In this document: positions 37,325 to 46,112 of the stretch, piece after piece
Position numbering within the stretch: position 1 is the stretch's first letter
Layout of the letters: every line of letters starts with the position of its first letter
From: Povalibacter uvarum
GTDB taxonomy: Bacteria > Pseudomonadota > Gammaproteobacteria > Steroidobacterales > Steroidobacteraceae
Reading direction: 5' to 3'
Length of the DNA: 64,000 nt
Assembly (NCBI RefSeq): GCF_014202975.1
Contig: NZ_JACHHZ010000005.1
Span: forward strand, 1 to 64,000
The notes under the pieces: generated by a model
What the model was told of the DNA's origin: nothing
Database searches by the model: none
The model's input: the letters and a program-made list of their open reading frames with translations, nothing else
Position numbers and translations under genes: made by a program

Positions 37325-38404
37325 ATGACGGACCTGCATCCCACCCGCTACTGGCACGTTCTCGACGACGGTCGCGTTCAATGCGACGTTTGTCCGCGCG
37401 CGTGCAAGATGCACGAAGGCCAGCGCGGGTTGTGTTTCGTGCGCGGCGTGGAACAGGGCGAAGTGAAATTGTTCACCTATGGACGATCGAGTGGATTCTG
37501 CGTGGACCCGATCGAGAAGAAGCCTCTCAATCACTTCCTGCCGGGGACTTCAGTGCTGTCGTTCGGTACGGCGGGCTGCAATCTTGCGTGCAAGTTCTGC
37601 CAGAACTGGGACATGAGCAAGTCGCGTGAGATGGACACGCTCGCCGATCGCGCGCCGCCGCGGATGCTGGCGGATGCTGCAAAGAAGCTGGGATGCGCGA
37701 GCGTGGCGTACACCTACAACGACCCCGTCATCTTCATGGAGTATGCGATGGACGTTGCGGATGCCTGCCGCGAGGCGGGCGTTCGCAGTGTCGCAGTGAC
37801 GGCTGGATACATCTGCGACGCGCCACGTCGGGAGTTCTACCGTCACATGGATGCCGCCAACGTCGACCTGAAGGCATTCAGTGAGCACTTCTATCGGCGG
37901 ATCTGCGGCGCCGATCTTGGCAACGTTCTCGAAACGCTCGAATATCTGAAGAACGAAACCAGCGTCTGGTTCGAGATCACGACGCTCCTCATTCCGGGAG
38001 AGAACGACTCGGATGCCGAAATCGATGCGATGACGCAATGGGTCATGACGAAGCTCGGGTCTGACGTGCCGCTGCATTTCACGGCGTTCCATCCCGACTG
38101 GAAGATGATGGACAAGCCCCGCACACCCGCGTCAACGTTGACGCGGGCGCGATCGATCGCCATGAAGAACGGATTGCGCCATGTCTACACCGGCAACGTT
38201 CACGATAGTGAAGGGTCGAGCACCTACTGTTCTGGCTGCGGCACGCGTGTCATCGAGCGTGACTGGTACGAGCTCGGCGAGTGGAAGCTCGATGCCACGG
38301 GGCGCTGCATGGCATGCGGTGTCCAGGTCCCCGGAGTCTTCGATGGCAAGCCAGGGGCGTGGGGAGCGCGTCGATTGCCGGTGAGACTGACGGCTGAAGT
38401 CTGA
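37325..38404 (+). CDS. amrS: AmmeMemoRadiSam system radical SAM enzyme
   Basis: 359 residues. An N-terminal Cys-containing segment (VQCDVCPRACKMHEGQRGLC) precedes the radical SAM cluster motif CNLACKFC in GTAGCNLACKFCQNWD. Blocks ASVAYTYNDPVIFMEY, VTAGYICDAPRR and LLIPGENDS resemble pyruvate-formate-lyase-activating enzymes. A C-terminal Cys cluster (CSGCG, CMACG) probably binds a metal. It is divergent from the A and B genes rather than in one operon with them. Confidence 0.92.
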   Translation: MTDLHPTRYWHVLDDGRVQCDVCPRACKMHEGQRGLCFVRGVEQGEVKLFTYGRSSGFCVDPIEKKPLNHFLPGTSVLSFGTAGCNLACKFCQNWDMSKSREMDTLADRAPPRMLADAAKKLGCASVAYTYNDPVIFMEYAMDVADACREAGVRSVAVTAGYICDAPRREFYRHMDAANVDLKAFSEHFYRRICGADLGNVLETLEYLKNETSVWFEITTLLIPGENDSDAEIDAMTQWVMTKLGSDVPLHFTAFHPDWKMMDKPRTPASTLTRARSIAMKNGLRHVYTGNVHDSEGSSTYCSGCGTRVIERDWYELGEWKLDATGRCMACGVQVPGVFDGKPGAWGARRLPVRLTAEV

Positions 38405-38481
38405 GCTCTGTGAATGCGCGCGCTCGCATACCATCGTCCGCTGTCCTGCCTGTGGCCTTCCGATCTTCACAAGGAGCGCAC

Positions 38482-38841
38482 ATGAAACTCGGCGCAGCAC
38501 GCATCTTCGTCAGGAGCTTCACCGAAGCCAAGACTTTCTACGCCGATCGTCTCGGTCTGCGGATCGAGGCTTGCGATGATTCTCACGGGTTCTGCATGTT
38601 CGATACGGGCGCCGCGAAGCTGATCGTCGAATCGATCGGTGACCACGACGACGAAGGTGAGCGACTCGTCGGCCGGTTCACCGGGCTGTCTTTTCCCGTC
38701 GACGACATTCAGGCGACGCATCGCGAGCTCTCGGCGCTCGGCGTCGAGTTCAGCGGCGTGCCGGAGCAGCAGCCGTGGGGCGGGTGGCTCGCGACATTCA
38801 GGGATCCATCGGGCAACGGTCTGCAACTCGCCCAGCAATAG
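38482..38841 (+). CDS. VOC-family (glyoxalase/bleomycin resistance-like) protein
   Basis: 119 residues with two beta-alpha-beta-beta-beta units: IFVRSFTEAKTFYADRLGLR at the start and FPVDDIQATHRELSALGVEF then FRDPSGNGLQLAQ at the end. The pattern is the vicinal oxygen chelate fold; the metal ligands and substrate cannot be assigned. AAGGAG precedes the ATG at 38482, which replaces an earlier in-frame start at 38410. Followed 17 bp later by the RidA-like gene. Confidence 0.8.
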   Translation: MKLGAARIFVRSFTEAKTFYADRLGLRIEACDDSHGFCMFDTGAAKLIVESIGDHDDEGERLVGRFTGLSFPVDDIQATHRELSALGVEFSGVPEQQPWGGWLATFRDPSGNGLQLAQQ

Positions 38842-38858
38842 TTCTGCAAGAGGTCATT

Positions 38859-39245
38859 TTGGCGATCATTCAGCACAACCCGTCCGAGCTGTTCCCGCCG
38901 TATCGCGGTTACGTCCACGCGACGGAGATCATAGGCGGGGCACGCCTGCTGTTCATCAGCGGACTCAATGGATTCGAACGCGACGGGGTGACGATGCCCG
39001 AGACGTTCGAGGCGCAGGCAGAGCTGATCTGGAAGCACATACGAACGATCCTCGCCTCGGCCAACATGACTATCGAGAACCTGGTCTCGCTGCGGACGTA
39101 TCTGGCTGATCCGAAATTTGACGAGCCGAACGCGCGCATGCGGGCAGCGCAACTCGGCGGGCATCGGGTTTCATCGACGGTTGTCTGCTGTCAGTTGCTC
39201 GAGCCGAACTGGAAGCTGGAGATCGAGGCCGTCGCAGCGGGGTAG
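38859..39245 (+). CDS. RidA/YjgF-family protein
   Basis: 128 residues of the RidA fold: HATEIIGGARLLFISGLNGF, QAELIWKHIRTILASANMT, LVSLRTYLADP, ARMRAAQLGGHRVSSTVV and a C-terminal LEIEAVAA. RidA proteins deaminate reactive enamine/imine intermediates; the key Arg of true RidA is not obvious here, so it may be a divergent subgroup. The TTG at 38859 with AAGAGG upstream is the likely start. Confidence 0.8.
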   Translation: MAIIQHNPSELFPPYRGYVHATEIIGGARLLFISGLNGFERDGVTMPETFEAQAELIWKHIRTILASANMTIENLVSLRTYLADPKFDEPNARMRAAQLGGHRVSSTVVCCQLLEPNWKLEIEAVAAG

Positions 39246-39320
39246 GTCCGTAGATCCGTGCCGCGAGCGCGACGTTTCTTCTATGATCTCGCGACAGACG
39301 CAGCCCCCTACGGACACGCA

Positions 39321-39842
39321 ATGACCCAACTCGATTCCATTCCGCGCAGGGCGGGCCAGGTTTGCATTCTCGGCAGCGCTGAACCGGGATCGCCGGCCTA
39401 TGAACTTGCGGGCGCCGCGGGCGAGATGCTCGCGCGAGCCGGCATCACCGTCGTGAGTGGTTGCGGAAGCCCCGCCACGCGAGTTGCGGCTGAGCGGGCT
39501 CTTGCCGCGGGCGGACTCGTCGTCAGCATCGTGCCTTCGGATGACATCGGCCTGAAGGACTGGCCCTGCAGCGTGCTGATTCCATGCGGCATGGGAGACG
39601 CGAGAAACCTGCTGATGGCGCTGGCGGGCGATGCCTGCATCGTGATCGGCGGACGAGCGGGCACGATTTCAGAGGTCTGCCTCGCCTGGCTGCATCGTCG
39701 TCCGCTGCTTCCGCTGACGGGATGCGGCGGCTGGTCGGATCAGTTGGAACGCAATCCTCCCGACGAACGGAAGAACTCGAAGATCCTTTCCTGGGGATCG
39801 GTCGACGAGCTGAAGGGAAGGCTTGCCGAACTGGGCTTGTGA
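39321..39842 (+). CDS. LOG-like (TIGR00725-type) nucleotide-binding protein
   Basis: 173 residues of the lysine-decarboxylase-like/LOG fold: VCILGSAEPGSPAYELAGAA, ITVVSGCGSPATRVAAERA, CGMGDARNLLMALAGDACI and IVIGGRAGTISEV. The GRAGTISE motif replaces the classical PGGxGTxxE, as in the TIGR00725 group whose activity is unclear. The ATG at 39321 is taken as the start. A shared hairpin separates it from the convergent barrel gene. Confidence 0.78.
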   Translation: MTQLDSIPRRAGQVCILGSAEPGSPAYELAGAAGEMLARAGITVVSGCGSPATRVAAERALAAGGLVVSIVPSDDIGLKDWPCSVLIPCGMGDARNLLMALAGDACIVIGGRAGTISEVCLAWLHRRPLLPLTGCGGWSDQLERNPPDERKNSKILSWGSVDELKGRLAELGL

Positions 39843-39849
39843 ACCAGCA

Positions 39850-39879
39850 GAGGGTGACTCACTCCCGTGAGCCACCCTC
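39850..39879. terminator. Possible bidirectional hairpin between convergent genes
   Basis: GAGGGTGACTCA and TGAGCCACCCTC form a 12-bp stem with one mismatch and a 6-base loop, 8 bases past the plus-strand stop. T tracts are weak on both sides. Confidence 0.5.
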
Positions 39880-39907
39880 TATTCAGGCGCCTGCAGACGT
39901 CAGGCGA

Positions 39908-40516
39908 TCAGAACCGCCACGCGCCCGAGAGCCAGATCGCGTCGGCATCATCGACATCGTTGGAGTCGATCTTCTCGTACTCGAGTCGGGCATGCAGGTG
40001 CTCGAAGAACGTCGCACCGACGCCGACGCCGTAGAGGAAGTCCTCGCCGCTGTCGCTCGAGCTGAACACGTCGCCGCCCAGATCGTCGAAGTCGGCCGTG
40101 ACGTCCACGTCATAGAAGTAGTAGCCGGCCTTCGCGAACAATTCGACCGGACCCAGCGGCAGCGTGCCGATGACGTACGGTGCGAAGCCGCTCAGCTCGA
40201 TCTGGTAGTCGCCGCTCGAACCGTTGGCTTCGAAGGTGTCGGACGGACCGCCGAAGTCGATGTATGCGGCTTCGACCGAGATATAGGGGTTGAAGCGGTA
40301 GCCGGCGAAAAGCTTCCAGGAAGTATCGTCGTCATCGAGCCGCTCGATCGCCTCGTCGGTGTCGTCGACGTCGTCGATCTGCACGTTGAATTGACCTACG
40401 CCGCCACCGACGTAGAAGCCTTTCTCGTTCTCTGCATGCGCTGCCGCGGTCCATGTGCCCGTCAGTGCGAACAACGTTGCTGTTGCCAGAAGTGGATTCA
40501 TGCTGGGTCGACTCAT
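39908..40516 (-). CDS. Outer-membrane beta-barrel protein
   Basis: 202 residues: signal peptide ending AAAHAEN (about 29), then alternating amphipathic strands (GFYVGGGVGQFNVQID, TSWKLFAGYRFNPYISVEAA, LFAKAGYYFYDVDV, ARLEYEKID) with acidic loops and the C-terminal aromatic end LSGAWRF that outer-membrane insertion needs. It resembles the small OmpA-like/OmpW-like barrels. AAAGGAG lies seven bases ahead of the ATG at 40516. A perfect EcfG-type promoter upstream suggests general stress induction. Confidence 0.87.
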   Translation of the reverse strand: MSRPSMNPLLATATLFALTGTWTAAAHAENEKGFYVGGGVGQFNVQIDDVDDTDEAIERLDDDDTSWKLFAGYRFNPYISVEAAYIDFGGPSDTFEANGSSGDYQIELSGFAPYVIGTLPLGPVELFAKAGYYFYDVDVTADFDDLGGDVFSSSDSGEDFLYGVGVGATFFEHLHARLEYEKIDSNDVDDADAIWLSGAWRF

Positions 40517-40598
40517 GCTCGTCTCCTTTCACATTGATCTGCTTTGCGGGCAGCAACGACGGTGTTGCGAAATCGACCCACATAGCGCGTGCTGTCAC

Positions 40599-40623
40599 AA
40601 CGCGCGGAGTGCAATGCGGTTCC
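40599..40623 (-). promoter_or_regulatory. EcfG-type promoter for the outer-membrane barrel gene
   Basis: On the minus strand, GGAAC (40623-40619), 16 bases, CGTT (40602-40599): an exact match to the general-stress sigma consensus, 83 bases ahead of the ATG. Confidence 0.75.
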
Positions 40624-40755
40624 TGCAGGTGCGCAGAGCATGGTTGTGTCGGCGGGAGACGCGGCGTACGCGCAACAGAATCAGCAGAGAAAAAGCCTAC
40701 GCGCAATTTTCCCATCGAGAAAAGTTCCCGCGCACGGCGGATTTCACCGGTCTTC

Positions 40756-42207
40756 TCACTGGCCGAAGACCCAGCGGATCAGTTCGCTCTGAATGATCTC
40801 CGCCGAGCCGTTCTGTGCGCCGGGATGATTGACCAGAATGACGACGACGTAAGTCTTGCCGGAAGCCGCATTCACGAAACCCGCGAGCCCGCTGACGTCG
40901 TCGATGCGTCCTGTCTTCATGCGCAAGCGGCCCTGCATGCCGGCGGCACGGAATCGATTGCGCAATGTGCCATCGGTTGCCGACAACGGCAGCGACGCTG
41001 CGAACTCCGGCATGAAAGGGCTATGCCACGCGATGTCGAGGAGGTCAGCCATTCCTCGCGCGGTCACGCGTTCGTCTCGCGATAGACCGGAGCCGTTGTC
41101 GAGCGCGAAGCCAGGCATGCGGATGTCATGTTCCTCCAGCCACAGCCGAATCGCTTCGCGACCGTTCTGAGTCGTCGCCGGAGCGCCGAAGCGTTCCGCG
41201 CCGAGCGTGAGCAGCAGATGTCTCGCCATCAGGTTGTTGGAGAACTTGTTGACGAGCCGGATGATCTCCGGCAGCGGCAGCGAATCGTGCTCGTAGTGCA
41301 GGACCGCGTCAGCGGGCAGCGGTGCCACGCGCAATCCGCCGTCGATGGCTCCGCCTGACTGCGTCCACATCGTGCGGAACGTTCCGTAGGCGTAGTCGGG
41401 CGCGGTCATGATCGCGCGACTGATGGAGAAGCGGCCGCACGAGGCGGGCAGCGTTCCGCTGACTGCAATCGTCGCGGGATCGTTCGGCTCCGGCGTCGTG
41501 AAGCTGATGCCGCGGTTGTAGCCGTCGCATTTTCCGGTGCCGACCTGCGCGAGATTCCTGACGACGAGATTCGACGGCAGCGGATTCACGGCGATCTGCG
41601 GACGGATGCGCTGCGGATTCACGTTGAGCGTGAAGCGCGACGTCTGGAAGTTCACCATGAGCGCATCGGGCAGCACGTTGTAGCTGCGCCAGGGCTGATC
41701 GTCGAAGTCGCCACGCGACGCAACGATCGGCGCGAAGTAGGTGTTGTCGATGATGATGTCGCCGGTGATCTTCGCGATCCCCGTCTCGCGGAGCGCCTGG
41801 ACGAAGCTCCACCAACGCTCGCTGGTCATGTAGGGATCACCGCCGCCGACCAGGATCAGATCGCCCGTCAGCACGCCATTCGCGAGCCGGCCGCGCCGAT
41901 AGACGCGGGTCTTCCAGGTATAGGACGGACCGAGCATGTCGAGGGCGACGAAGGTCGTCATCACCTTGATGGTCGATGCGGGGCTGCGCAGCCGATCGCC
42001 GTTGAGATCGATCACGGCCTCATCGGTGCCGGCATCCCGAACGTAGATGCTGACGTTCCGATCCGGAATACCGGCCTGTTTCATGGCGCGAACGATGGAA
42101 GGCGGCGCCGGCGGCGCTTCCCGCGCGAAGCCGTGCCCGAAGACACAGAGTCCGATGACGACGACCAGCGTCCTGAAATGGGGCGGTACTGTTGCGAAGG
42201 AGGGCAT
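40756..42207 (-). CDS. dacB: D-alanyl-D-alanine carboxypeptidase/endopeptidase (PBP4, DacB)
   Basis: 483 residues. Signal peptide at the N terminus, then the three penicillin-binding motifs of the class C (PBP4) group: STIK (S78-K81), SNN in KFSNNLMARHLL, and KTG in RMKTGRIDDVSGLAG. A large insertion between the first two motifs is typical of PBP4. It cleaves D-Ala-D-Ala and cross-bridges in the periplasm during peptidoglycan remodelling. The start is the ATG at 42207. Confidence 0.93.
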   Translation of the reverse strand: MPSFATVPPHFRTLVVVIGLCVFGHGFAREAPPAPPSIVRAMKQAGIPDRNVSIYVRDAGTDEAVIDLNGDRLRSPASTIKVMTTFVALDMLGPSYTWKTRVYRRGRLANGVLTGDLILVGGGDPYMTSERWWSFVQALRETGIAKITGDIIIDNTYFAPIVASRGDFDDQPWRSYNVLPDALMVNFQTSRFTLNVNPQRIRPQIAVNPLPSNLVVRNLAQVGTGKCDGYNRGISFTTPEPNDPATIAVSGTLPASCGRFSISRAIMTAPDYAYGTFRTMWTQSGGAIDGGLRVAPLPADAVLHYEHDSLPLPEIIRLVNKFSNNLMARHLLLTLGAERFGAPATTQNGREAIRLWLEEHDIRMPGFALDNGSGLSRDERVTARGMADLLDIAWHSPFMPEFAASLPLSATDGTLRNRFRAAGMQGRLRMKTGRIDDVSGLAGFVNAASGKTYVVVILVNHPGAQNGSAEIIQSELIRWVFGQ

Positions 42208-42240
42208 CGAGACGATACGGCAGGAAGGATTCAGGTCGGC

Positions 42241-42276
42241 GCGTCAAGCTCAGCAGGAGGCAAGTGTACTTGACGC
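42241..42276. promoter_or_regulatory. Inverted repeat upstream of dacB
   Basis: GCGTCAAG and CTTGACGC, 20 bases apart, lie 34 bases upstream of the dacB ATG. It could be an operator or a hairpin; no regulator is evident. Confidence 0.35.
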
Positions 42277-42283
42277 ACCTCAG

Positions 42284-42349
42284 TCATTTCCCGCGAAAGC
42301 GGGAATCCATCGGATACCAGATGGACTCCCGCGTACGCGGGAGTGACAG
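42284..42349. repeat. REP-like pair, family A
   Basis: ATTTCCCGCGAAAGCGGGAA and ACTCCCGCGTACGCGGGAGT in opposite polarity, between dacB and DUF502. Confidence 0.75.
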
Positions 42350-42435
42350 CACCGCAGCGTTCGGATTTCTCTTAGCGCACACAGCACCGCATACTTGTTC
42401 CAGGTAATCGCGCGCAGCCGCGCAGCGGGGAGATC

Positions 42436-43026
42436 ATGCGGCGACTCTGGAATACGTTTCTGAAAGGCCTGGCAGCAGTGCTGCCGGTCGCTCTGACCAT
42501 TTACGTGGTCTTCTGGCTGGCCACGACGGCGGAGTCGATCCTGAGCGGGCCGCTGCGGGTCGTTCTGCCGCGCGATCACTATTGGCCCGGCCTCGGTCTG
42601 ATCGTCGCGTTCGTGCTGATCCTGCTGGTCGGGGTCATAGTCGATGCGTACATCGTTCGTCGGCTGTTCCGGTTCGGCGAGTCGCTGCTCGCCCGCATCC
42701 CGATCGTGAAGACGGTCTTCGGCGCGCTGAAGGACTTCACGCGCTTCCTGCCAGCGGGCGGCAAGGGACGCGATCTGAAGCGCGTGGTCCTTTGGCGATT
42801 CAATTCCGCGCGGCTGGTCGGTTTCGTCACCGAGGATCATCTCAATCCCCGGCTGTTCGGATCCGACGGCGAGGACATCGTGGCCGTGTACTTTCCGATG
42901 AGCTACCAGATCGGCGGTTACACGCTGTACCTGCACAAGTCGGACCTCGAGGAGACGCAGCTGTCCGTCGAGGAAGCGATGCGGATGGTGCTGATCGGCG
43001 GAGTCACGGCAGAGGCGAGCAGATAG
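42436..43026 (+). CDS. DUF502 membrane protein
   Basis: 196 residues. Two membrane helices (LKGLAAVLPVALTIYVVFWL about 9-28; LGLIVAFVLILLVGVIVDAYI about 53-73), then a soluble domain with the DUF502 signature IPIVKTVFGALKDFTRFL and VVLWRFNSARLVGFVTE, PMSYQIGGYTLYL. Function unknown. GGGGAG precedes the ATG at 42436. The stop codon lies inside a lone heptad arm (GCGGATAGC, 43018-43037). Confidence 0.88.
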   Translation: MRRLWNTFLKGLAAVLPVALTIYVVFWLATTAESILSGPLRVVLPRDHYWPGLGLIVAFVLILLVGVIVDAYIVRRLFRFGESLLARIPIVKTVFGALKDFTRFLPAGGKGRDLKRVVLWRFNSARLVGFVTEDHLNPRLFGSDGEDIVAVYFPMSYQIGGYTLYLHKSDLEETQLSVEEAMRMVLIGGVTAEASR

Positions 43027-43180
43027 CGGATAGCGCCTCTTCTTTGTGATGCACTTAACGACCTGCCAATTCTTGTCACCCCCGAAATGTGGCCGGTTTA
43101 ACAATTCGTAAGGCGCGCGTCCCGTCGGCCGAAGCACTACGCTACGATTTTGCTTATTGCATCGACCTGACTCGCTCATC

Positions 43181-45337
43181 GTGGCCGAAGGAAACATCCG
43201 ACCATTGCGAGTGCTGCACGTGGTGAGTACCGCCGGAGTAAGCGGTACGACCCAGCAGGCACTCTTCATGCCCCTGCTGACGCGGATGCCCAAGCATCGC
43301 GTCAAGACGCAGGTGGTGTCGCTCGCGCCTGGTTTCACCGCGGGTGCGGTCCTGCGCCAGAACGGTATTCCCGTCCACGACGTTGCGCTCTCCCGCAAGC
43401 GATTCTCGCTCGGCGCCTTGGGCGAGCTCATGAAGGTGGCCGAACAATTCCGTCCCGACGTGATCCAGGCATGGGGTCATACGGCCCAGCTCGTTTCGCT
43501 CGCCGTGTCTTCGCGATGCGAATGGGAACCGAAAGTGGTCTGGAGCGCCGGCGAGACAGCGCCGCTGCCGAAGGACGCGGGCTTCATCGACAACCAGAAA
43601 CTCAAGTGGCTCGCGAAGCGCTCGGCGAAGCCCGAGCGCATCGTCTACACATCAGAAGCTTCGGCCGTTCTGCATCGCCGCGCCGGTTTCCCGGATGGCG
43701 GGCACGTTGTGGTTCCGCCGGGCGTGGATCCCATCCGTTTCAAGCCGGACTTCGCTGCGCGCAAGAAGGTACGTGAGCAGCTGGGACTCGGCGGCGAAGC
43801 TTTCGTCATCGGCATGGCCGCTCCGTTCCTGCCGGTGCACGACCATGCGACGCTCATCAAGGCGGTCGGCGAGTTGGTCAAGACGAATCCGCACATTGCG
43901 CTCCTGCTCGCGGGTCACGGCGTTCAGAAGGGCAACGGCGCGCTGATGGCGCTCGTGGGCGGCGGCACGATGGGTACGCGTACCCACCTGCTCGGCGAAT
44001 GGTCGGACATGTCGTCGTTCTTCAACGCATGCGACGTCGCCTGCTCGAGTTCGCAGACCGACAACGGCCGCATGACCCTCGTGATGGCGATGCTGTGCGG
44101 CGTCCCTTGCGTCGGCACCGGCATGGGCGGCCAGGGCGAAGTGATCGGACAGTTCGGCGTAGCCGTCGAACCTGGCAGTCCGGCAGCCTTCATTCGCGGG
44201 ATCACGCGCATCATGCAGATGCCAGCGGACAAGCGCGCGTTCATGGCGCAGGGTGCTCGCAAACACGCCCTCAACAATTTCGTACCCGTACGTTCGATGC
44301 AGAAGTACCTGCAGATGTACTTCGATATCGTCGGACGCAACGCACTCGCGGCGGAAGACGTGCCGACGCAGGAGATCGATGCGGCGATCCCAGCGCCGCC
44401 GTCGGACATGCAGATCATCGCGAAGGTGAGCTCGAAGTCCAAGACCGTGGACAACGTGTCGATGACCGACCTGTCCGATCCGGATTCGATCGAGTCGAAG
44501 GTCCAGGCCTCGTCGGTGTCGTACAAGAAATACAAGGCCGATCCGGCGCCGGAACCAGAGGTGGTGGCAGCGCCGCCGCCGCGCGAAGGCGACGTTCTCG
44601 AGATCTTCGAATCGGATCAGGCGAATTCCAAGGCCAGCACCCAGTCGGCAATGACAGAGCGGGCTCGCGGTGTCGCGGACGACATGGAAGATCTGCTCAC
44701 GCCTGAGGAGTACCAGACCGGCGACAAGCTCCCCGCGCTTGCGCCCGTGAAGACGCCGGAGATGGCTGCGGCACCGGTGCCAGCGCCGAAGGAATCGAAG
44801 CCTGCTGTCGCAGCGACGGTTGCTGCAGTAACAGCAGCGCCTCAGGTTGCGGCTCCGCCAGCGGAAAGCAAACCGGCCAGGATGCCGATCGAAACGAAGA
44901 GCGTCGCACCGATCGCCCCTGCGGTCGTGCAGCCTGTCGAGTCGCCAAGGCCCGCTGCAATCGAGAGCAACCCGGTCGAGAGTTCAGTCGCTGCGGACGA
45001 GATCGAACTGAAGTTGATGGAGACCGGGATCATCTTCGCGCAGGTCATCGAACCCGCGGCTCCGGTTGTCGAGAGCAAGCCTGTCACCGCGGTTGCCGCG
45101 TCTCCGGCGCCAGCTCCGCTGGCAGCGCCGGTACAGTCGCCGGCAGCCGTACCGGCAATGGATTCAGCGCCCACCGAACCCGACACGATGAATCTCGAGT
45201 TGAAGTTCGGAGAGGCGCCGCCTGCGGCGCTGCCGCTCGAGGCGCCGTCCACGCCGGCCGCGGAAGAGACGTTCCAGCTGGAACTGCTTGCGGATCCACC
45301 GCCGCCCGAAGAACTGAAGAAGGCGGCCAGCCAATAA
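43181..45337 (+). CDS. Glycosyltransferase family 4 protein with a long low-complexity tail
   Basis: About 718 residues. Residues 1-380 are a GT-B glycosyltransferase: LHVVSTAGVSGTTQQ start, PPGVDPIRFKPDF, MAAPFLPVHDHATLIKAV, LLLAGHG, SSSQTDNGRMTLVMAMLCGV (the donor-binding E/D region is degenerate). The remaining 330 residues are rich in Pro, Ala, Glu and Val and look disordered, with repeated short acidic helices (EIELKLMETG, MNLELKFGE, FQLELLADP). A tail this long is unusual for the family. The start is uncertain (GTG 43181 or TTG 43157; no ribosome site). Confidence 0.78.
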   Translation: MAEGNIRPLRVLHVVSTAGVSGTTQQALFMPLLTRMPKHRVKTQVVSLAPGFTAGAVLRQNGIPVHDVALSRKRFSLGALGELMKVAEQFRPDVIQAWGHTAQLVSLAVSSRCEWEPKVVWSAGETAPLPKDAGFIDNQKLKWLAKRSAKPERIVYTSEASAVLHRRAGFPDGGHVVVPPGVDPIRFKPDFAARKKVREQLGLGGEAFVIGMAAPFLPVHDHATLIKAVGELVKTNPHIALLLAGHGVQKGNGALMALVGGGTMGTRTHLLGEWSDMSSFFNACDVACSSSQTDNGRMTLVMAMLCGVPCVGTGMGGQGEVIGQFGVAVEPGSPAAFIRGITRIMQMPADKRAFMAQGARKHALNNFVPVRSMQKYLQMYFDIVGRNALAAEDVPTQEIDAAIPAPPSDMQIIAKVSSKSKTVDNVSMTDLSDPDSIESKVQASSVSYKKYKADPAPEPEVVAAPPPREGDVLEIFESDQANSKASTQSAMTERARGVADDMEDLLTPEEYQTGDKLPALAPVKTPEMAAAPVPAPKESKPAVAATVAAVTAAPQVAAPPAESKPARMPIETKSVAPIAPAVVQPVESPRPAAIESNPVESSVAADEIELKLMETGIIFAQVIEPAAPVVESKPVTAVAASPAPAPLAAPVQSPAAVPAMDSAPTEPDTMNLELKFGEAPPAALPLEAPSTPAAEETFQLELLADPPPPEELKKAASQ

Positions 45338-45362
45338 GGCTCCGCCTGTGGCTATTGCCTCG

Positions 45363-45989
45363 TCAGCGCCTCCTCATCTCCGCCGCATCCCTCGCCAGCT
45401 CCTCGATTCCCTTCCAGTCCCCCGCCCGGACCTTGTCGGCTGGTGCCACCCACGAGCCGCCGATACACGCCACATTGGGCAGGTCGAGAAAATCCGGTGC
45501 GGTCGCACGCGTGATGCCGCCGGTCGGACAGAACACGATGTCGGGGAACGGGCCATTCAGCGCTTTCAGCATGTTCACACCGCCCGCCTGCTGAGCCGGG
45601 AAGAGCTTGAACGTATCGAAGCCCCAGCCCAGACCGGCGATCAGCTCGCTCGGCGTCATGATTCCAGGAAGCAGCGGAAACGGTGCCTTCTTCGCCGCAG
45701 CGGCGAGCTCGGCAGTCAGTCCGGGACTCACGCCGAATTGCGCACCGGCGTTCGCCGACGACACGAAATCTTCCGCGCGTGTGATCGTGCCGACACCCAC
45801 AACGGCTTCAGGCACTGACTTGCGCATTGCTTCGATCGCCGGCAGGCATGCTGGTGTTCGCAGCGTCACTTCGAGTACCCGCAATCCACCCGCCGCGAGC
45901 GCCTTCGCGAGCGGCACGGCGTGTTCCACCTTCTCGATGGTGAGGACGGGAATGACGGGAGCGATGGCGAGGGTGGTTCTGACAGACAT
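45363..45989 (-). CDS. eda: KDPG aldolase
   Basis: 208 residues of 2-keto-3-deoxy-6-phosphogluconate aldolase: VIPVLTIEKVEHAVPLAKAL, LRVLEVTLRTPACL (catalytic Glu), VGVGTITRAEDF, FDTFKLFPAQQAGG (Schiff-base Lys), FCPTGGITRATA and VACIGGSWVAP. It splits KDPG to pyruvate and glyceraldehyde-3-phosphate, the last Entner-Doudoroff step. The ATG at 45989 is chosen; a longer frame upstream would only translate the repeat arm. It follows edd after a heptad-arm element. Confidence 0.95.
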   Translation of the reverse strand: MSVRTTLAIAPVIPVLTIEKVEHAVPLAKALAAGGLRVLEVTLRTPACLPAIEAMRKSVPEAVVGVGTITRAEDFVSSANAGAQFGVSPGLTAELAAAAKKAPFPLLPGIMTPSELIAGLGWGFDTFKLFPAQQAGGVNMLKALNGPFPDIVFCPTGGITRATAPDFLDLPNVACIGGSWVAPADKVRAGDWKGIEELARDAAEMRRR

Positions 45990-46112
45990 AGCGGTTGGCG
46001 GTTGGCGGTTGGCGGTTAGCAAGAAAAGACCCGAGATTCAGGCATGGAGAGTAGCACCGGCAGTGCGGCGATGAAGCGAAGTCCCTTCTGAACTAACCGC
46101 CAACCGCTCCTC
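45990..46112. repeat. Heptad-arm inverted element H3
   Basis: Left arm from 45990 to about 46020 repeats GCGGTTG/GCGGTTA; right arm from about 46091 to 46112 is the inverted copy (TAACCGCCAACCGC). The core of 65-70 bases is non-coding. It lies between edd and eda; one arm abuts the eda ATG and the other the edd stop codon. Confidence 0.75.

Noticed and set aside
45990-46022. Longer N terminus for eda (LTANRQPPTA)
   Set aside because: The extra codons are a translation of the heptad arm; the ATG at 45989 gives the normal aldolase length.
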